The notes: generated from the letters alone by a model not told the origin. A stretch of 64,000 nt of DNA from an uncultured Collinsella sp. (GCA_900556875.1 USQQ01000008.1:7693-71692), one strand, 5' to 3'. Shown: positions 1-8,929, counted from the stretch's first letter. Numbers and translations are program-made.

Positions 1-80
1 TGGCCGAGGCCGGCGAGCTTTCGGGCGTCAACGTGTCCATCCAGCGCGAGGACGTCTTTAACTTTATGTACCGCCTGTAG
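1..80 (+). CDS. C-terminal end of an unidentified protein (partial)
   Basis: Only the last 25 codons of a rightward gene lie in the window; the reading frame begins at base 3 and ends at a TAG. The visible tail ends in QREDVFNFMYRL. Such short acidic-aromatic endings occur in ABC transporter ATPases among others, but the fragment is too short to assign. Codon choice (many GCC, GTC, CGC, GAG) matches the neighbouring genes, so it is probably real coding sequence. It is separated by 77 bases from the citrate synthase gene on the same strand. Confidence 0.5.
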   Translation, partial: AEAGELSGVNVSIQREDVFNFMYRL

Positions 81-157
81 CGAGCAGGCCGCTGGGGATA
101 GCCTGACACGCGCATGCCCATGCAGGCCACCCCGATGCGGCCCGGAGAGGAGCGCGC

Positions 158-1576
158 ATGGCCTACGACGCCAAGAAAATCTATTACCGCTTCGATGACC
201 ACTTGAGCCGCCTGGTTCTGGATTACGAAGCAAGCCGCCAGATTTCGTCTGAGAGCGAAAGCCTCTACCACGGCCTGCCGACCGACCCTTATGACGAGGG
301 CCTGTTTGTCGAGCACAATGTCAAGCGCGGCCTACGCAATGCCGACGGCTCGGGCGTGGTCGCGGGTCTCACTCGTATCTCGGATGTGCACGGCTACAAC
401 AAGGTCGACGGAAAGGTCGTGCCCGATCAGGGCAAGCTCACGCTTCGCGGCTACAGCATCGAGGATCTGGTCAACAATGCCCAGGCCGAGAATCGCTATG
501 GCTACGAGGAAGTCGCCTATCTGCTTATCACGGGTTCGCTGCCCAACAAGGAAGAGCTCGACGGCTTTTGCGAGCGCCTGGGCGCCTTTAGACATCTGAG
601 CGACGAGTACGTTAAAGAGTTCCCTATGACCACGGTATCGTCGAGCATCATGAACGTGCTCCAGCGCGCCGTACTGCTGCTCTACGCCTTCGATGCCGAG
701 CCGGACGTGATCACGCCCGAGCACGAAATCGACGTCGCCATTTCCATGCTCGCACGTCTCCCGCGCATCGCCGCCTTCGCACACATGGCCTCGGTCGCCA
801 AGCTTCGCGGCTCCGAGGTTCACGTGCCGCACCCTACGCCCGGTCTCTCCACCGCCGAGACCATCCTACAGGTCCTGCGCGGCGGCATGGCGTTCACCCG
901 CGATGAGGCGATGCTGCTCGACGTTATGCTCATGCTGCATGCCGAGCACGGCGGCGGCAACAACTCCACCTTCGCTTGCCGCGTGCTGTCGTCTTCGGCC
1001 ACCGACCCGTATTCCGCCTACGCCGCGGCTATCGGCTCGCTCAAGGGCCCGCGCCACGGTGGTGCCAATGCCAAGGTCGTGTCCATGCACGAGGACATCC
1101 GCGCGCATGTCTCCAACTGGGAGGACGAGGACGAAGTCGCGGCCTACCTGGGCAAGATCCTCGACAAGCAGGCCTTCGACGGCACGGGCCTCATCTACGG
1201 CATGGGCCACGCCGTCTATACGCTCAGCGACCCGCGCGCCGAGGTCTGCCGTCGTTACGCGCGCTCGCTGGCAGCCAAGAAGGACTTGGGCGAAGAGTTC
1301 GCACTCATCGAGCGCATCGAGCGCCTGGCACCCCAGGTCATGCGCGACCACGGCATGACCAAGCCCATCTGCGCCAACATCGACCTGTACACAGGCTTTA
1401 TCTACAAGATGCTCGGCGTGCCCGAGACGCTTTTTACGCCGTTATTCGCCGTCGCCCGCATGGCCGGCTGGTCGGCACACCGCATGGAAGAGCTCTTCTG
1501 CGCGCACCGTATTATTCGCCCGGCCTATCGTCCGGTGATCGAGCCGCTGGAGTACAAGCCGATCGCCGACCGCTAG
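158..1576 (+). CDS. gltA: Citrate synthase
   Basis: Condenses oxaloacetate and acetyl-CoA to citrate in the cytoplasm. The 472-residue protein has the family's active-site blocks: HAEHGGGNNST at 261-271, GPRHGGAN at 297-304, GMGHAVY at 348-354 and ANIDLYTG at 406-413. These supply the expected three histidines (about H264, H300, H351) and the aspartate (D409). An N-terminal extension of about 60 residues precedes the conserved GLRNADGSGVVAG region. The ATG is preceded by GGAGAGGAG about 8 bases upstream. The gene appears monocistronic, with an intrinsic terminator 25 bases after the stop. In an anaerobe it probably serves glutamate synthesis rather than a complete cycle (inference). 2-Methylcitrate synthase is the main alternative; the layout favours a general citrate synthase. 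Confidence 0.93.
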   Translation: MAYDAKKIYYRFDDHLSRLVLDYEASRQISSESESLYHGLPTDPYDEGLFVEHNVKRGLRNADGSGVVAGLTRISDVHGYNKVDGKVVPDQGKLTLRGYSIEDLVNNAQAENRYGYEEVAYLLITGSLPNKEELDGFCERLGAFRHLSDEYVKEFPMTTVSSSIMNVLQRAVLLLYAFDAEPDVITPEHEIDVAISMLARLPRIAAFAHMASVAKLRGSEVHVPHPTPGLSTAETILQVLRGGMAFTRDEAMLLDVMLMLHAEHGGGNNSTFACRVLSSSATDPYSAYAAAIGSLKGPRHGGANAKVVSMHEDIRAHVSNWEDEDEVAAYLGKILDKQAFDGTGLIYGMGHAVYTLSDPRAEVCRRYARSLAAKKDLGEEFALIERIERLAPQVMRDHGMTKPICANIDLYTGFIYKMLGVPETLFTPLFAVARMAGWSAHRMEELFCAHRIIRPAYRPVIEPLEYKPIADR

Positions 1577-1601
1577 GACGCGGACCGTTATAGAACTCGA
1601 A

Positions 1602-1638
1602 CGTGGCCAGGGCATCACCGCCCTCGGCCACGCTTTTT
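1602..1638 (+). terminator. Intrinsic terminator after gltA
   Basis: A GC-rich hairpin (CGTGGCC-AGGGC paired with GCCCT-CGGCCACG, short ATCACC loop) is followed by CTTTTT. It lies directly downstream of the citrate synthase stop codon and before the HAD phosphatase gene. Confidence 0.85.
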
Positions 1639-1663
1639 ATGCCAGTAGAAAGGGCTGCATCGA

Positions 1664-2506
1664 ATGATTGTTTTTTCCGATATGGATGGAACACTGCTGA
1701 CGAGCGACAAGCAGATGGGCGACGCCACCTGGGCGATGCTCGACGAGCTCGCACGTCGCAGTATTGAGTTTGTACCGTGCACGGGGCGTCCGCTGTCGGG
1801 CGTCTTTGAGCCCATCCTCGCCCATCCTGCCGTGCACTACGCGGTCTGCGCCAATGGCGCCAGCGTCTGGCAGCTCGACGACGATGTGCCCAACGATGCC
1901 TCGCGCGCCACGCGCATTTTGAGCCGTCCGCTCGATCGCGGCATTGCCCATCGCGTCCATCGCATCGCCGCCGGCCACGATGTGACCTTCGATATCTTCG
2001 CGGATGGGCAGTGCTTCCTCCCCCGCTCGCTTTACGGGCGCCTGGATGAGTTCTGCGGCGGTGACCCCCACATCGCGGCTTCGCTCAAGCGCACACGAAC
2101 ACCGATCGACATGGATATCGACAGTAAGATCGACGGGGTCGAGACGCTCGAACGCATCGCCATGTACTGGCACGACCCGGCCGATCGCGACGCCATCGCG
2201 GCTGAGCTCGACACGCTCGGAGGCATTGAGGTCACACGTTCTTACGCCATGAATATCGAGGTCATGGGTGAGGGCGCCACCAAGGGAACGGCCCTCACGT
2301 GGCTATGCGAGCACCTGGGCGAGCGTCTCGTCGACGCCTGGGCGTTCGGCGACAACATCAACGACATCCCCATGCTGCAGGCAGCGGGCCACGGCATGGC
2401 CATGATCAACGCCGAGCCCGAAGACCGCGAGGCCGCCGACGCCGTCACCGGATACGACAACGACCACGACGGCGTCGCCCACACCATCATGGCCGCCCTT
2501 GCCTAG
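1664..2506 (+). CDS. Cof-type HAD superfamily hydrolase
   Basis: A 280-residue cytosolic phosphatase of the Cof/HAD-IIB type, probably acting on sugar phosphates or other small phosphorylated metabolites; the substrate cannot be told from sequence. HAD motif I is DMDGT at residues 6-10, giving the nucleophile and acid/base aspartates, and motif IV is GDNINDIPML about 50 residues before the end, which binds Mg2+. The intervening cap-domain segment is alpha/beta as usual for this class. The start follows AAAGGG 9 bases upstream. A second Cof-type HAD gene lies convergently downstream (2626-3420), but the two are not close copies. Confidence 0.85.
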   Translation: MIVFSDMDGTLLTSDKQMGDATWAMLDELARRSIEFVPCTGRPLSGVFEPILAHPAVHYAVCANGASVWQLDDDVPNDASRATRILSRPLDRGIAHRVHRIAAGHDVTFDIFADGQCFLPRSLYGRLDEFCGGDPHIAASLKRTRTPIDMDIDSKIDGVETLERIAMYWHDPADRDAIAAELDTLGGIEVTRSYAMNIEVMGEGATKGTALTWLCEHLGERLVDAWAFGDNINDIPMLQAAGHGMAMINAEPEDREAADAVTGYDNDHDGVAHTIMAALA

Positions 2507-2513
2507 TCATCGT

Positions 2514-2615
2514 CTGGTCATTGGGGACGTTCTTGAATGACCAGTCGTTGGGGACAGCCTTCACGAAAAAGCTGCAAGGACTGTCCCCCACTGTCGGCAG
2601 AAAAGGAACGTCCCC
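2514..2615. repeat. Nested inverted-repeat intergenic element (GGGGACGTTC family)
   Basis: Three inverted repeats occur in about 100 bases between two convergent HAD genes. CTGGTCATT (2514-2522) pairs with AATGACCAG (2536-2544), GGGGACGTTC (2523-2532) with GAACGTCCCC (2606-2615), and GGGGACAG (2550-2557) with CTGTCCCC (2581-2588). A partial copy (GAACGTCCCC followed by GATGACTAG) is at 3604-3620. It carries no plausible gene and looks like a dispersed palindromic repeat. Confidence 0.7.
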
Positions 2616-2625
2616 ATCTGCCGGA

Positions 2626-3420
2626 TTAGGAGAGACTCTCCAGCACGCGACGGAGCTCCTGCTGGACGGCGTGGTCGCGGTTACAACCCACCACGCGATC
2701 GGCCACCGCCTTAAGCGCGGGGCGCGCGTTTTCCATCGCGCAGCCCGTGCCGACAAAGCGAATGATCTCGTAGTCGTTCATAGAGTCGCCAAACGCTATG
2801 ACCTCGTCGCGATCAATGCCGTAATGCTCCGCGAGCTGCGCGATACCCGAGGCCTTCGATACACCAGGCTGCATGGCATCGATCCACGCGTTGCCCGAAG
2901 GCGCAAAAGTAAAGAGCTGACCAAGTTCGCGCTGTAGCACGTACGCACTGTCCATAACCGCACTGTCGTCGCAAAAGATACTCGCTTTGATGATATTTAC
3001 GCTGGGATCGGGCAGCTCCCAAATACGCTCGGCATTGGGAAGGTCCTTATCGACCTCACGCACGAACTTGCACTCGTCATCGAGCAGGAAGGACTTGGTT
3101 CGGTCAAAGAGCGCAAGATGCAGATTGGGAAACGTCCTGACGGCTTGGGCGAGCCTTCGAATCGCCAGGTGGGAATACACCTCACGGTCTACCATCTTAC
3201 CGTCGGCGTAGACTTGGGCGCCGTTAGCGGCGACAAAGTCCATCTTGTCGCGAACGGGCGCAAAGAACTCGCACAGGCGATCGTAGCGACGACCTGACGA
3301 TGCGGCGAAATGCACGCCATGCTCGTGTAGCGCCAGAATCAGTTCGTAGGTCTCGGGAGGCACCTGGCCGTTTTCGTCAAGCAGCGTGCCGTCCATATCG
3401 GATGCAATCAGTTTAAACAT
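2626..3420 (-). CDS. Cof-type HAD superfamily hydrolase
   Basis: A 264-residue HAD-IIB phosphatase with motif I DMDGT at residues 8-12, a SSGRRYDRL motif II region and motif IV GDSMNDYEII near the C terminus. Substrate unknown; members of this family dephosphorylate sugar phosphates, flavin precursors or pyridoxal phosphate. The ATG follows an AAGGGAGC Shine-Dalgarno sequence by 6 bases. That ribosome-binding site is one strand of a long perfect hairpin (3426-3487), so translation may be controlled by leader structure. It is convergent with the upstream HAD gene and has no obvious operon partner. Confidence 0.85.
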   Translation of the reverse strand: MFKLIASDMDGTLLDENGQVPPETYELILALHEHGVHFAASSGRRYDRLCEFFAPVRDKMDFVAANGAQVYADGKMVDREVYSHLAIRRLAQAVRTFPNLHLALFDRTKSFLLDDECKFVREVDKDLPNAERIWELPDPSVNIIKASIFCDDSAVMDSAYVLQRELGQLFTFAPSGNAWIDAMQPGVSKASGIAQLAEHYGIDRDEVIAFGDSMNDYEIIRFVGTGCAMENARPALKAVADRVVGCNRDHAVQQELRRVLESLS

Positions 3421-3425
3421 AGAAA

Positions 3426-3487
3426 AGCTCCCTTCGGGCTTGTTGGAATCGAACGTGTATCCGATTCCAACGTACCCAAAGGGAGCT
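3426..3487 (-). promoter_or_regulatory. Long leader hairpin sequestering the HAD gene's ribosome-binding site
   Basis: AGCTCCCTT (3426-3434) is perfectly complementary to AAGGGAGCT (3479-3487), and inside it GTTGGAATCG (3442-3451) pairs with CGATTCCAAC (3462-3471). The transcript strand therefore folds into a stem of about 20 base pairs whose 3' arm carries the Shine-Dalgarno AAGGGAGC, 6 bases before the ATG at 3420. The 3' arm is followed by TTTT, so the same hairpin could also act as a terminator. Confidence 0.6.
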
Positions 3488-3618
3488 CAAATAAGACTCC
3501 GCGGGCGTAAACGTTACAAGGACCTGGCAAATAGCTCAGACATGCCAGAGGTCTCACGGTCGCGGCGTCAGGCGACACGCCACCCCGACGGCTAGTCGTT
3601 TAAGAACGTCCCCGATGA

Positions 3619-5439
3619 CTAGTCGGCGTAGGTGAAGGTCGTGACGTCGAACATGCCCTCGGGGCGGATGCGGAGCGTCGGGATGACCGGCAGGGGCAGG
3701 AAAATGATGCCCATGATGGGGTCGAGCGGCGGCTCGATACCCATGGCGCGCGCCTTGACCATAAAGTCGTCGTGCTGCGCGGCGACATCCTCGGCCGTGC
3801 CCTCGCTCATAAGGCCACCGAGCGCCAGCGGAATGCGCGCCACGACCTCGCCGTTGCGCACCAGCACGTGGCCGCCCTGGCCCACGGCCTCAACGGCAGC
3901 CATCATATCCGCCGCATTGTCGCCCACCACGCACACGTTGTGCGAGTCGTGGCCAATCGTGGAGGCAATGGCGCCACCCGTGATGGTAAAGCCGCGTACC
4001 CAGCCGCGACCGATATGCTTGCCAACCAAGCCCAGACCCGCGGGGCCGTCACCGTCGGCGCCCTCGGCCTGCAGCGACACGCCGCGGCCGTGGCGCTCGA
4101 TCAGCATAATGCGGCGCAGGCCCTCGGCACTCTCGGGGCGAGCCATACCCGTGATAGCCATACCCGGGATGACATCGATAACGGCCTCGCCCGGCTTAAA
4201 GGCATAGTCGAACACGTCGAGCGAAAGCTTCGGCAGCTTAACGGAGGCGCGCAGCTCATCGGCAAGGGCCGCAACCTCGGCCATCTCGGGAGCGATCTCG
4301 CCCACAAAGGTGCCGTCCTGCGCCACCAGAGCACCGGCGGCATATACTCGATGCGGAGCCGTAGCAAACGTCAGGTCATTGAGCACCAGCAGGTCGGCAC
4401 GCTTGCCCGGGGCAATCGCACCACGCAGCTCGTGCGGGTCGCGGCAGCCGTGATCCAGGCCAAACGCCTCGGCCGTGGAGAGGGACGCCATAGAGATAGC
4501 GACCACGGGGTCGATACCGGCCTCAATCGCCACGCGGCAGGCATTGTCGATCATGCCAGTCGCAAGCGCATCGGAAGGGGCGCGGTCGTCAGTCGCAAAG
4601 CAGCAGCGGCGGGCGCGCGCGGGGTTCTCCAGCAGCATCGGCGACAGATTGGCCAGGTCATGGCTGCACGTGCCCTCGCGCAGCATCACGTACATGCCAC
4701 GAGACAGTTTATCGAGCGCCTCCTCGGGAATCGTCGACTCGTGATCGGCGATAATGCCCGCCGCGGCATAGGCATTAAGGTCCTTGCCGGCAACGAGCGG
4801 TGCATGGCCGTCGACCTGCTTGGACGGCGTCTGGTTGGCAGCATCGATGCGAGCACAGGTCTCGGGGTCGGCCATAAAGACACCCGGCAGGTTCATCATC
4901 TCGCCCAGGCCAAAAACATCGCCCGGATGCTCGGCAAAAAACGCCTGCATATCGGCAGCCGAAATAACGGCACCGGCCTGCTCGTCGGGCAGCGCGGGCA
5001 CGCACGAAGGCATCATGTACTTGATGGAGATGGGTGCGCGGCGGCCGTCCTCGATCATAAAGCGCAAGCCGTCGAGACCGGCAACATTGGCAATCTCGTG
5101 GCTGTCGGCAATGGCGGTGGTAGTACCGCGCGTCGCGGCCATGCGAGCATACTCGGCGGGACGGATGTTCGAGGACTCAATATGCAAATGCCCGTCAATA
5201 AAACCGGGAGCGAGATAGCGACCCTGGCAGTCGATGACCTCAGTTGCCTCGTAGGTGCCAGCAGCATCGTCGCGACCATCGTAGAGCACGCCGACGATCA
5301 CACCGTCCTTGACGGCAACGCTACCGGGCGCCACACGCTGGCCATACACGTCGACGATCTGCGCATTGGTAAACAGCGTGTCGACGGGCACGCGCCCCTC
5401 GGCAGCATCGATCACAGACCTCATGACCTCAACGGACAT
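3619..5439 (-). CDS. ade: Adenine deaminase
   Basis: Hydrolyses adenine to hypoxanthine and ammonia in purine salvage. The 606-residue protein belongs to the amidohydrolase superfamily: metal-binding GHLHIESS at residues 83-90, an ADSHEIANV block, a GHAPLV block and the C-terminal adenine-deaminase-specific domain with GHDSHN. Length is typical of Ade (about 580-600). The start chosen is the ATG preceded by AAAGGAGT at 8 bases; an upstream TTG would add 27 residues lacking homology-like character. The 5' leader has an intrinsic terminator 21 bases before the ATG, which suggests attenuation. It fits functionally with the purine degradation genes elsewhere in the window, because it feeds hypoxanthine into the xanthine branch. 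Confidence 0.92.
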   Translation of the reverse strand: MSVEVMRSVIDAAEGRVPVDTLFTNAQIVDVYGQRVAPGSVAVKDGVIVGVLYDGRDDAAGTYEATEVIDCQGRYLAPGFIDGHLHIESSNIRPAEYARMAATRGTTTAIADSHEIANVAGLDGLRFMIEDGRRAPISIKYMMPSCVPALPDEQAGAVISAADMQAFFAEHPGDVFGLGEMMNLPGVFMADPETCARIDAANQTPSKQVDGHAPLVAGKDLNAYAAAGIIADHESTIPEEALDKLSRGMYVMLREGTCSHDLANLSPMLLENPARARRCCFATDDRAPSDALATGMIDNACRVAIEAGIDPVVAISMASLSTAEAFGLDHGCRDPHELRGAIAPGKRADLLVLNDLTFATAPHRVYAAGALVAQDGTFVGEIAPEMAEVAALADELRASVKLPKLSLDVFDYAFKPGEAVIDVIPGMAITGMARPESAEGLRRIMLIERHGRGVSLQAEGADGDGPAGLGLVGKHIGRGWVRGFTITGGAIASTIGHDSHNVCVVGDNAADMMAAVEAVGQGGHVLVRNGEVVARIPLALGGLMSEGTAEDVAAQHDDFMVKARAMGIEPPLDPIMGIIFLPLPVIPTLRIRPEGMFDVTTFTYAD

Positions 5440-5459
5440 ACATACTCCTTTAACCGTAG

Positions 5460-5495
5460 AAAAAAGCTGCGGAGCGGACAGACCTTCACCGCAGC
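5460..5495 (-). terminator. Attenuator-like intrinsic terminator in the ade leader
   Basis: On the transcript strand GCTGCGG (5495-5489) pairs with CCGCAGC (5472-5466) and is followed by six T residues. It sits 21 bases upstream of the ade start codon and well after the separate tyrS terminator, so it lies in the ade leader. A further hairpin, GATCCCT/AGGGATC, is at 5567-5589. I could not fit the leader to a known purine riboswitch. Confidence 0.6.
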
Positions 5496-5600
5496 AAGCC
5501 AATAGCCATTGTATGCCCAAAAGAAAGTCCCGCTAACACCCCTTCCGCTTAACGGCACCGCCAAATGATCCCTCCGTCCCCAAGGGATCGTCGTAACCAA

Positions 5601-5634
5601 AAAGGCCGCAGTCGGGATTCCCGGCTGCGGCCTT
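5601..5634 (-). terminator. Intrinsic terminator after tyrS
   Basis: Read leftward, GGCCGCAGCCGGGA and CCCGACTGCGGCC form a strong hairpin followed by TTTTT. It lies 28 bases beyond the tyrS stop codon. Confidence 0.85.
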
Positions 5635-5661
5635 ATTGCACTTGTGAGGTCAACTCGCTCG

Positions 5662-6873
5662 TTAGACCAACTTAAAGCCCTTGCGCTTGCCCACGGAGAG
5701 GGTGTCGCCCAGCTTGAGGGCGCTCGGATCGATGTTGTAGCTCTTGGGAGCCACAGCCTTGCCGTTGATCTTGACGCCGCCGCCGTCGATGTCGCGGCGG
5801 GCCTGACCGGCGCTGGCCGAAAGGCCCAGGTCCTTGAGCAGGCCAGCGAGGTAAATCTGGCCCTCGTCGTTGACGGTCAGCTCAACGTGCTTCTCGGGGA
5901 AGTCGGCAAGCTGGCCCTCCTTGAACACACGGTCGAACTCGGCCTGAGCCTCGTCGCCGGCGCCAGCACCGTGGTAGGTGTCGCACAGGTCGCGGCCTAG
6001 AGCGCGCTTGAGCTCGTAGGGGTCGGCGGAGCCATCGGCCAGGGCGGCATCGATCTTGTCGACCTCGGCCGGGGTGAGCGAACTGGCCAGACGATAGTAC
6101 TTGCCAATCATCTCGTCGGGGATGGACATGGTCTTGCCGAACATATCCTTGGGAGCATCGGTCAGGCCGATGTAGTTACCGTAGGACTTGGACATCTTAC
6201 GGACGCCGTCGGTGCCCTCGAGCAGCGGCATGGTGAGCGCGATCTGCGGTTCCATGCCCATCTTCTCCATGAGCTCACGGCCGGCGAGCAGGTTAAAGAG
6301 CTGGTCGGTGCCGCCCATCTCGACGTCGGCCTTGATCTGCACGGAGTCGAAGGCCTGCATCACGGGGTACAGAAACTCGTGCAGGGCAATCGGCGTCTGG
6401 GACTGGTAGCGCTTGGTAAAGTCGTCGCGCTCGAGGATGCGGGCGACGGTGAACTTGGAGCACACCTGCAAAAGACCGGCCAGGTCCATCGAAAGGATCC
6501 AGTCGCCGTTGTGCACGATGGTGGTCTTCTCGGGGTCCAGGATCTTCATGGCCTGGCTCACGTAGGTCTCGGCGTTGGCCTCGATCTGCTCCTGCGAAAG
6601 CTGCGGACGGGTGGAATTCTTGCCCGAGGGGTCGCCGATCAGCGCGGTACCGTTGCCAATGATAAGGGTGACGTTATGGCCCAGGTCCTGGAACTGGCGC
6701 ATCTTGCGCAGGGGCACGGCGTGGCCCAGGTGCAGGTCGGGGCTGGTGGGGTCGACGCCGAGCTTGATGTTGAGGGGCTCGCCCTTCTCAAGCTTCTTGC
6801 GAAGGTCGGCCTCGGGGACGATCTTCGCGGCGCCCGAGGTGATGATACGCATTTGCTCGTCAACAGACAGCAT
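5662..6873 (-). CDS. tyrS: Tyrosyl-tRNA synthetase
   Basis: Charges tRNA-Tyr. The 403-residue protein is a class I synthetase of the TyrS type: HLGH signature at 48-51, KMSKS at 226-230, and a C-terminal S4 RNA-binding domain of about 60 residues (ASAGQARRDIDGGGVKING region). The start used is the ATG just after AAAGGAGGAT; a start 7 codons upstream would place the Shine-Dalgarno inside the coding sequence. It lies 97 bases downstream of the U32 peptidase gene on the same strand. The short upstream interval holds no T-box-like leader. A strong terminator follows. Confidence 0.96.
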   Translation of the reverse strand: MLSVDEQMRIITSGAAKIVPEADLRKKLEKGEPLNIKLGVDPTSPDLHLGHAVPLRKMRQFQDLGHNVTLIIGNGTALIGDPSGKNSTRPQLSQEQIEANAETYVSQAMKILDPEKTTIVHNGDWILSMDLAGLLQVCSKFTVARILERDDFTKRYQSQTPIALHEFLYPVMQAFDSVQIKADVEMGGTDQLFNLLAGRELMEKMGMEPQIALTMPLLEGTDGVRKMSKSYGNYIGLTDAPKDMFGKTMSIPDEMIGKYYRLASSLTPAEVDKIDAALADGSADPYELKRALGRDLCDTYHGAGAGDEAQAEFDRVFKEGQLADFPEKHVELTVNDEGQIYLAGLLKDLGLSASAGQARRDIDGGGVKINGKAVAPKSYNIDPSALKLGDTLSVGKRKGFKLV

Positions 6874-6970
6874 TGGGTATCCTCCTTTTGCCATAGCACC
6901 CTCACCGGATACGGCGGTGCTGGAAGTTCATAAACTCTCTTATGATAACCAAAACGGCGCGGCCGAACAC

Positions 6971-8929
6971 CTACGACAGGAAAATCCTCGTCCTGCCGCA
7001 CGCATCAACGGCGACCGGCAGGCGCATGCCGTCGCGCTCGACCAAATATCGTGTTTGCTGACGGCGCGAGCAGTCACGGCAACGGATCTGCCCCGTTGCA
7101 TCCGTGGCGCAGGCGCCCTCGGCAGTCAGCAAGCAGTGCTCGCACACCATGAGCTCGGGACGGTCGGCATCGACAGGCCCCAAGACACCGGGACAAGCGG
7201 CAAGCTCGGCAATACGCTCCGCATCATTGCCGAGCAACTCGGCCGGCAAGTACACCCGCCCCGCACCGAGTCCGCGCAGCCAGGTAAGCGTGGCCCGATT
7301 CGCGCAGAACACCGGCGCCGCCACGTCAAACGTCACGCCCAGCTCGCGAGCAATCACCACCTGTCCCAGGTTGCGGCAGACGACGCGCCCGGCACGCTGC
7401 ATCAGCGAGCGGGTCCGGTCAGCGTCACCCGTGCGGCACACCTCGTCAAGCACCACAACGGTGTCGGACAAATCGAGTTCTCTGCGCGGGTCGGTATCCA
7501 TCAGCTGCCAAGCAAAAACCATGCGAGCGGGAACCGCGCACTCCACCAACTCCGGCGACGCACCGCTATCCACCGCAACGTCCTCAAAGGGCAGCACCTC
7601 AACGGCACGCGCAACGGGCGCAATCGCATCCGCCTCGGCCCGCATGCGCTCCAACACCGCCGCCGTCTGATCCAACACGCCGGCGCTACGAATCAGGTAT
7701 ACCTCGCAGCCCGCGTCCACCTTACGCTTGCAATGCACGACGACGCGCTTCCCCGCTGCGGCATCCACCGGGCAGGGCACCTGCGGCCAGCGCTTGGGCA
7801 CATCGGGACGCGCGTCGACACCCGGATAGAACCGAATCTCGAGCGTGTCACCCGCCGCCACGGCGGCATCGAGCTCAACGGTCACCTCTTCGTGGCCCAC
7901 AGCGACCAAGCGCCCCACGCGCACGCCCTGGTTAATTGCACGCTCAAAGCTCATCAGCTCGGCACCCGAACGCCCTCGCAGGTACGCATCGGTAAACCCA
8001 CGGTTAAACGACCTTCCCAGCTCGCGCTCAAGCTCTTCCACGGCACCGGGGTCCCACGCGCCGTCGCGCAGCATATCGAGCGCCCGGCGCCAAACCCGCA
8101 CCACGTTGAATACGTAATCGGGGTTCTTCATGCGTCCCTCGATCTTGAGCGACGCAACGCCAGCATCTACAAGCTCGGGCAGATGCGCAATACCCAGATA
8201 GTCATGCGGACACAGCAGACGATCCCCCTCAACGGCGACAACGCTCTGCCCCGCCTCGTCCACTAGGTCGTACGCCAGACGGCACGGCTGCGTGCAGTCG
8301 CCGCGCATCGCCGATCGTCCACGCCGCAGGGCCGAGAACTCGCACGCCCCCGAATAGCCGATGCAAATCGCACCGTGGCAGAATACCTCGATGGGCACGC
8401 CCGTGGCACATAGCGCCGCAATCTCGTCGACCGTCAGCTCGCGTGCCGTCGTCACGCGCTCGACCCCCAGCTCATCGGCGGCAAGCCGCACGGCACCCTC
8501 GCTATGAGCGCCCGCCTGCGTGGACAGGTGAATCTCGACCCCGGGAATCGCCGCGCGCAGCGCGCAGGCCAACCCGGCATCGGCGACAATCAGAGCATCG
8601 GCGCCCAGCTCCAGTGCATGAGCTCCCAACGCCACCGCGTCGGACAACTCATCGTCAAACACGAACACGTTGAGCGTTACGTACACACGCACGCCATGGG
8701 CATGCGCCACGGCGCAGCCGCGCGCAAACTCGTTATCCGTAAAGCCATGGGCGCTCACACGGGCGTTAAAGCCGCCCAACCCCGCATAGATGGCATCGGC
8801 GCCCGCGGCGATGGCCGCAAGCATCTGGTCGAGCCCGCCCGCCGGCGCCAGCAGCTCGGGCAGCGCCGCACCGGCAGCATCCAATCCAGTCTCGTATTGT
8901 CCGCTCGGCCCCATCGTCCGAATCGCCAT
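6971..8929 (-). CDS. Peptidase U32 family protein (RlhA/YdcP-like)
   Basis: A 652-residue U32-family protein. Features are an N-terminal LLAPAGG followed by an AIAAGADAIYAGL block, a TIM-barrel-like first half, and a central cysteine cluster (CHGAICIGYSGAC, then GDCTQPCR) that matches the U32 signature and probably ligates an iron-sulfur cluster. A C-terminal CRDCSRR motif is also present. The length equals that of E. coli RlhA (YdcP), which acts in 23S rRNA C2501 hydroxylation; other U32 members act in prephenate-dependent tRNA hydroxylation (TrhP) or in collagen degradation. By length and architecture an RNA-modification role is favoured, but this is inference. The ATG chosen follows AAGGAG at 8 bases; an upstream alternative start lacks one. 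Confidence 0.8.
   Translation of the reverse strand: MAIRTMGPSGQYETGLDAAGAALPELLAPAGGLDQMLAAIAAGADAIYAGLGGFNARVSAHGFTDNEFARGCAVAHAHGVRVYVTLNVFVFDDELSDAVALGAHALELGADALIVADAGLACALRAAIPGVEIHLSTQAGAHSEGAVRLAADELGVERVTTARELTVDEIAALCATGVPIEVFCHGAICIGYSGACEFSALRRGRSAMRGDCTQPCRLAYDLVDEAGQSVVAVEGDRLLCPHDYLGIAHLPELVDAGVASLKIEGRMKNPDYVFNVVRVWRRALDMLRDGAWDPGAVEELERELGRSFNRGFTDAYLRGRSGAELMSFERAINQGVRVGRLVAVGHEEVTVELDAAVAAGDTLEIRFYPGVDARPDVPKRWPQVPCPVDAAAGKRVVVHCKRKVDAGCEVYLIRSAGVLDQTAAVLERMRAEADAIAPVARAVEVLPFEDVAVDSGASPELVECAVPARMVFAWQLMDTDPRRELDLSDTVVVLDEVCRTGDADRTRSLMQRAGRVVCRNLGQVVIARELGVTFDVAAPVFCANRATLTWLRGLGAGRVYLPAELLGNDAERIAELAACPGVLGPVDADRPELMVCEHCLLTAEGACATDATGQIRCRDCSRRQQTRYLVERDGMRLPVAVDACGRTRIFLS

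Noticed and set aside
5440..5600. Classical purine riboswitch upstream of adenine deaminase.
   Set aside because: The conserved aptamer core and P1 pattern could not be found; only terminator and simple hairpins were seen.
6874..6970. T-box leader for tyrS.
   Set aside because: Only 97 bases separate tyrS from the upstream gene, with no T-box sequence and no terminator/antiterminator pair.
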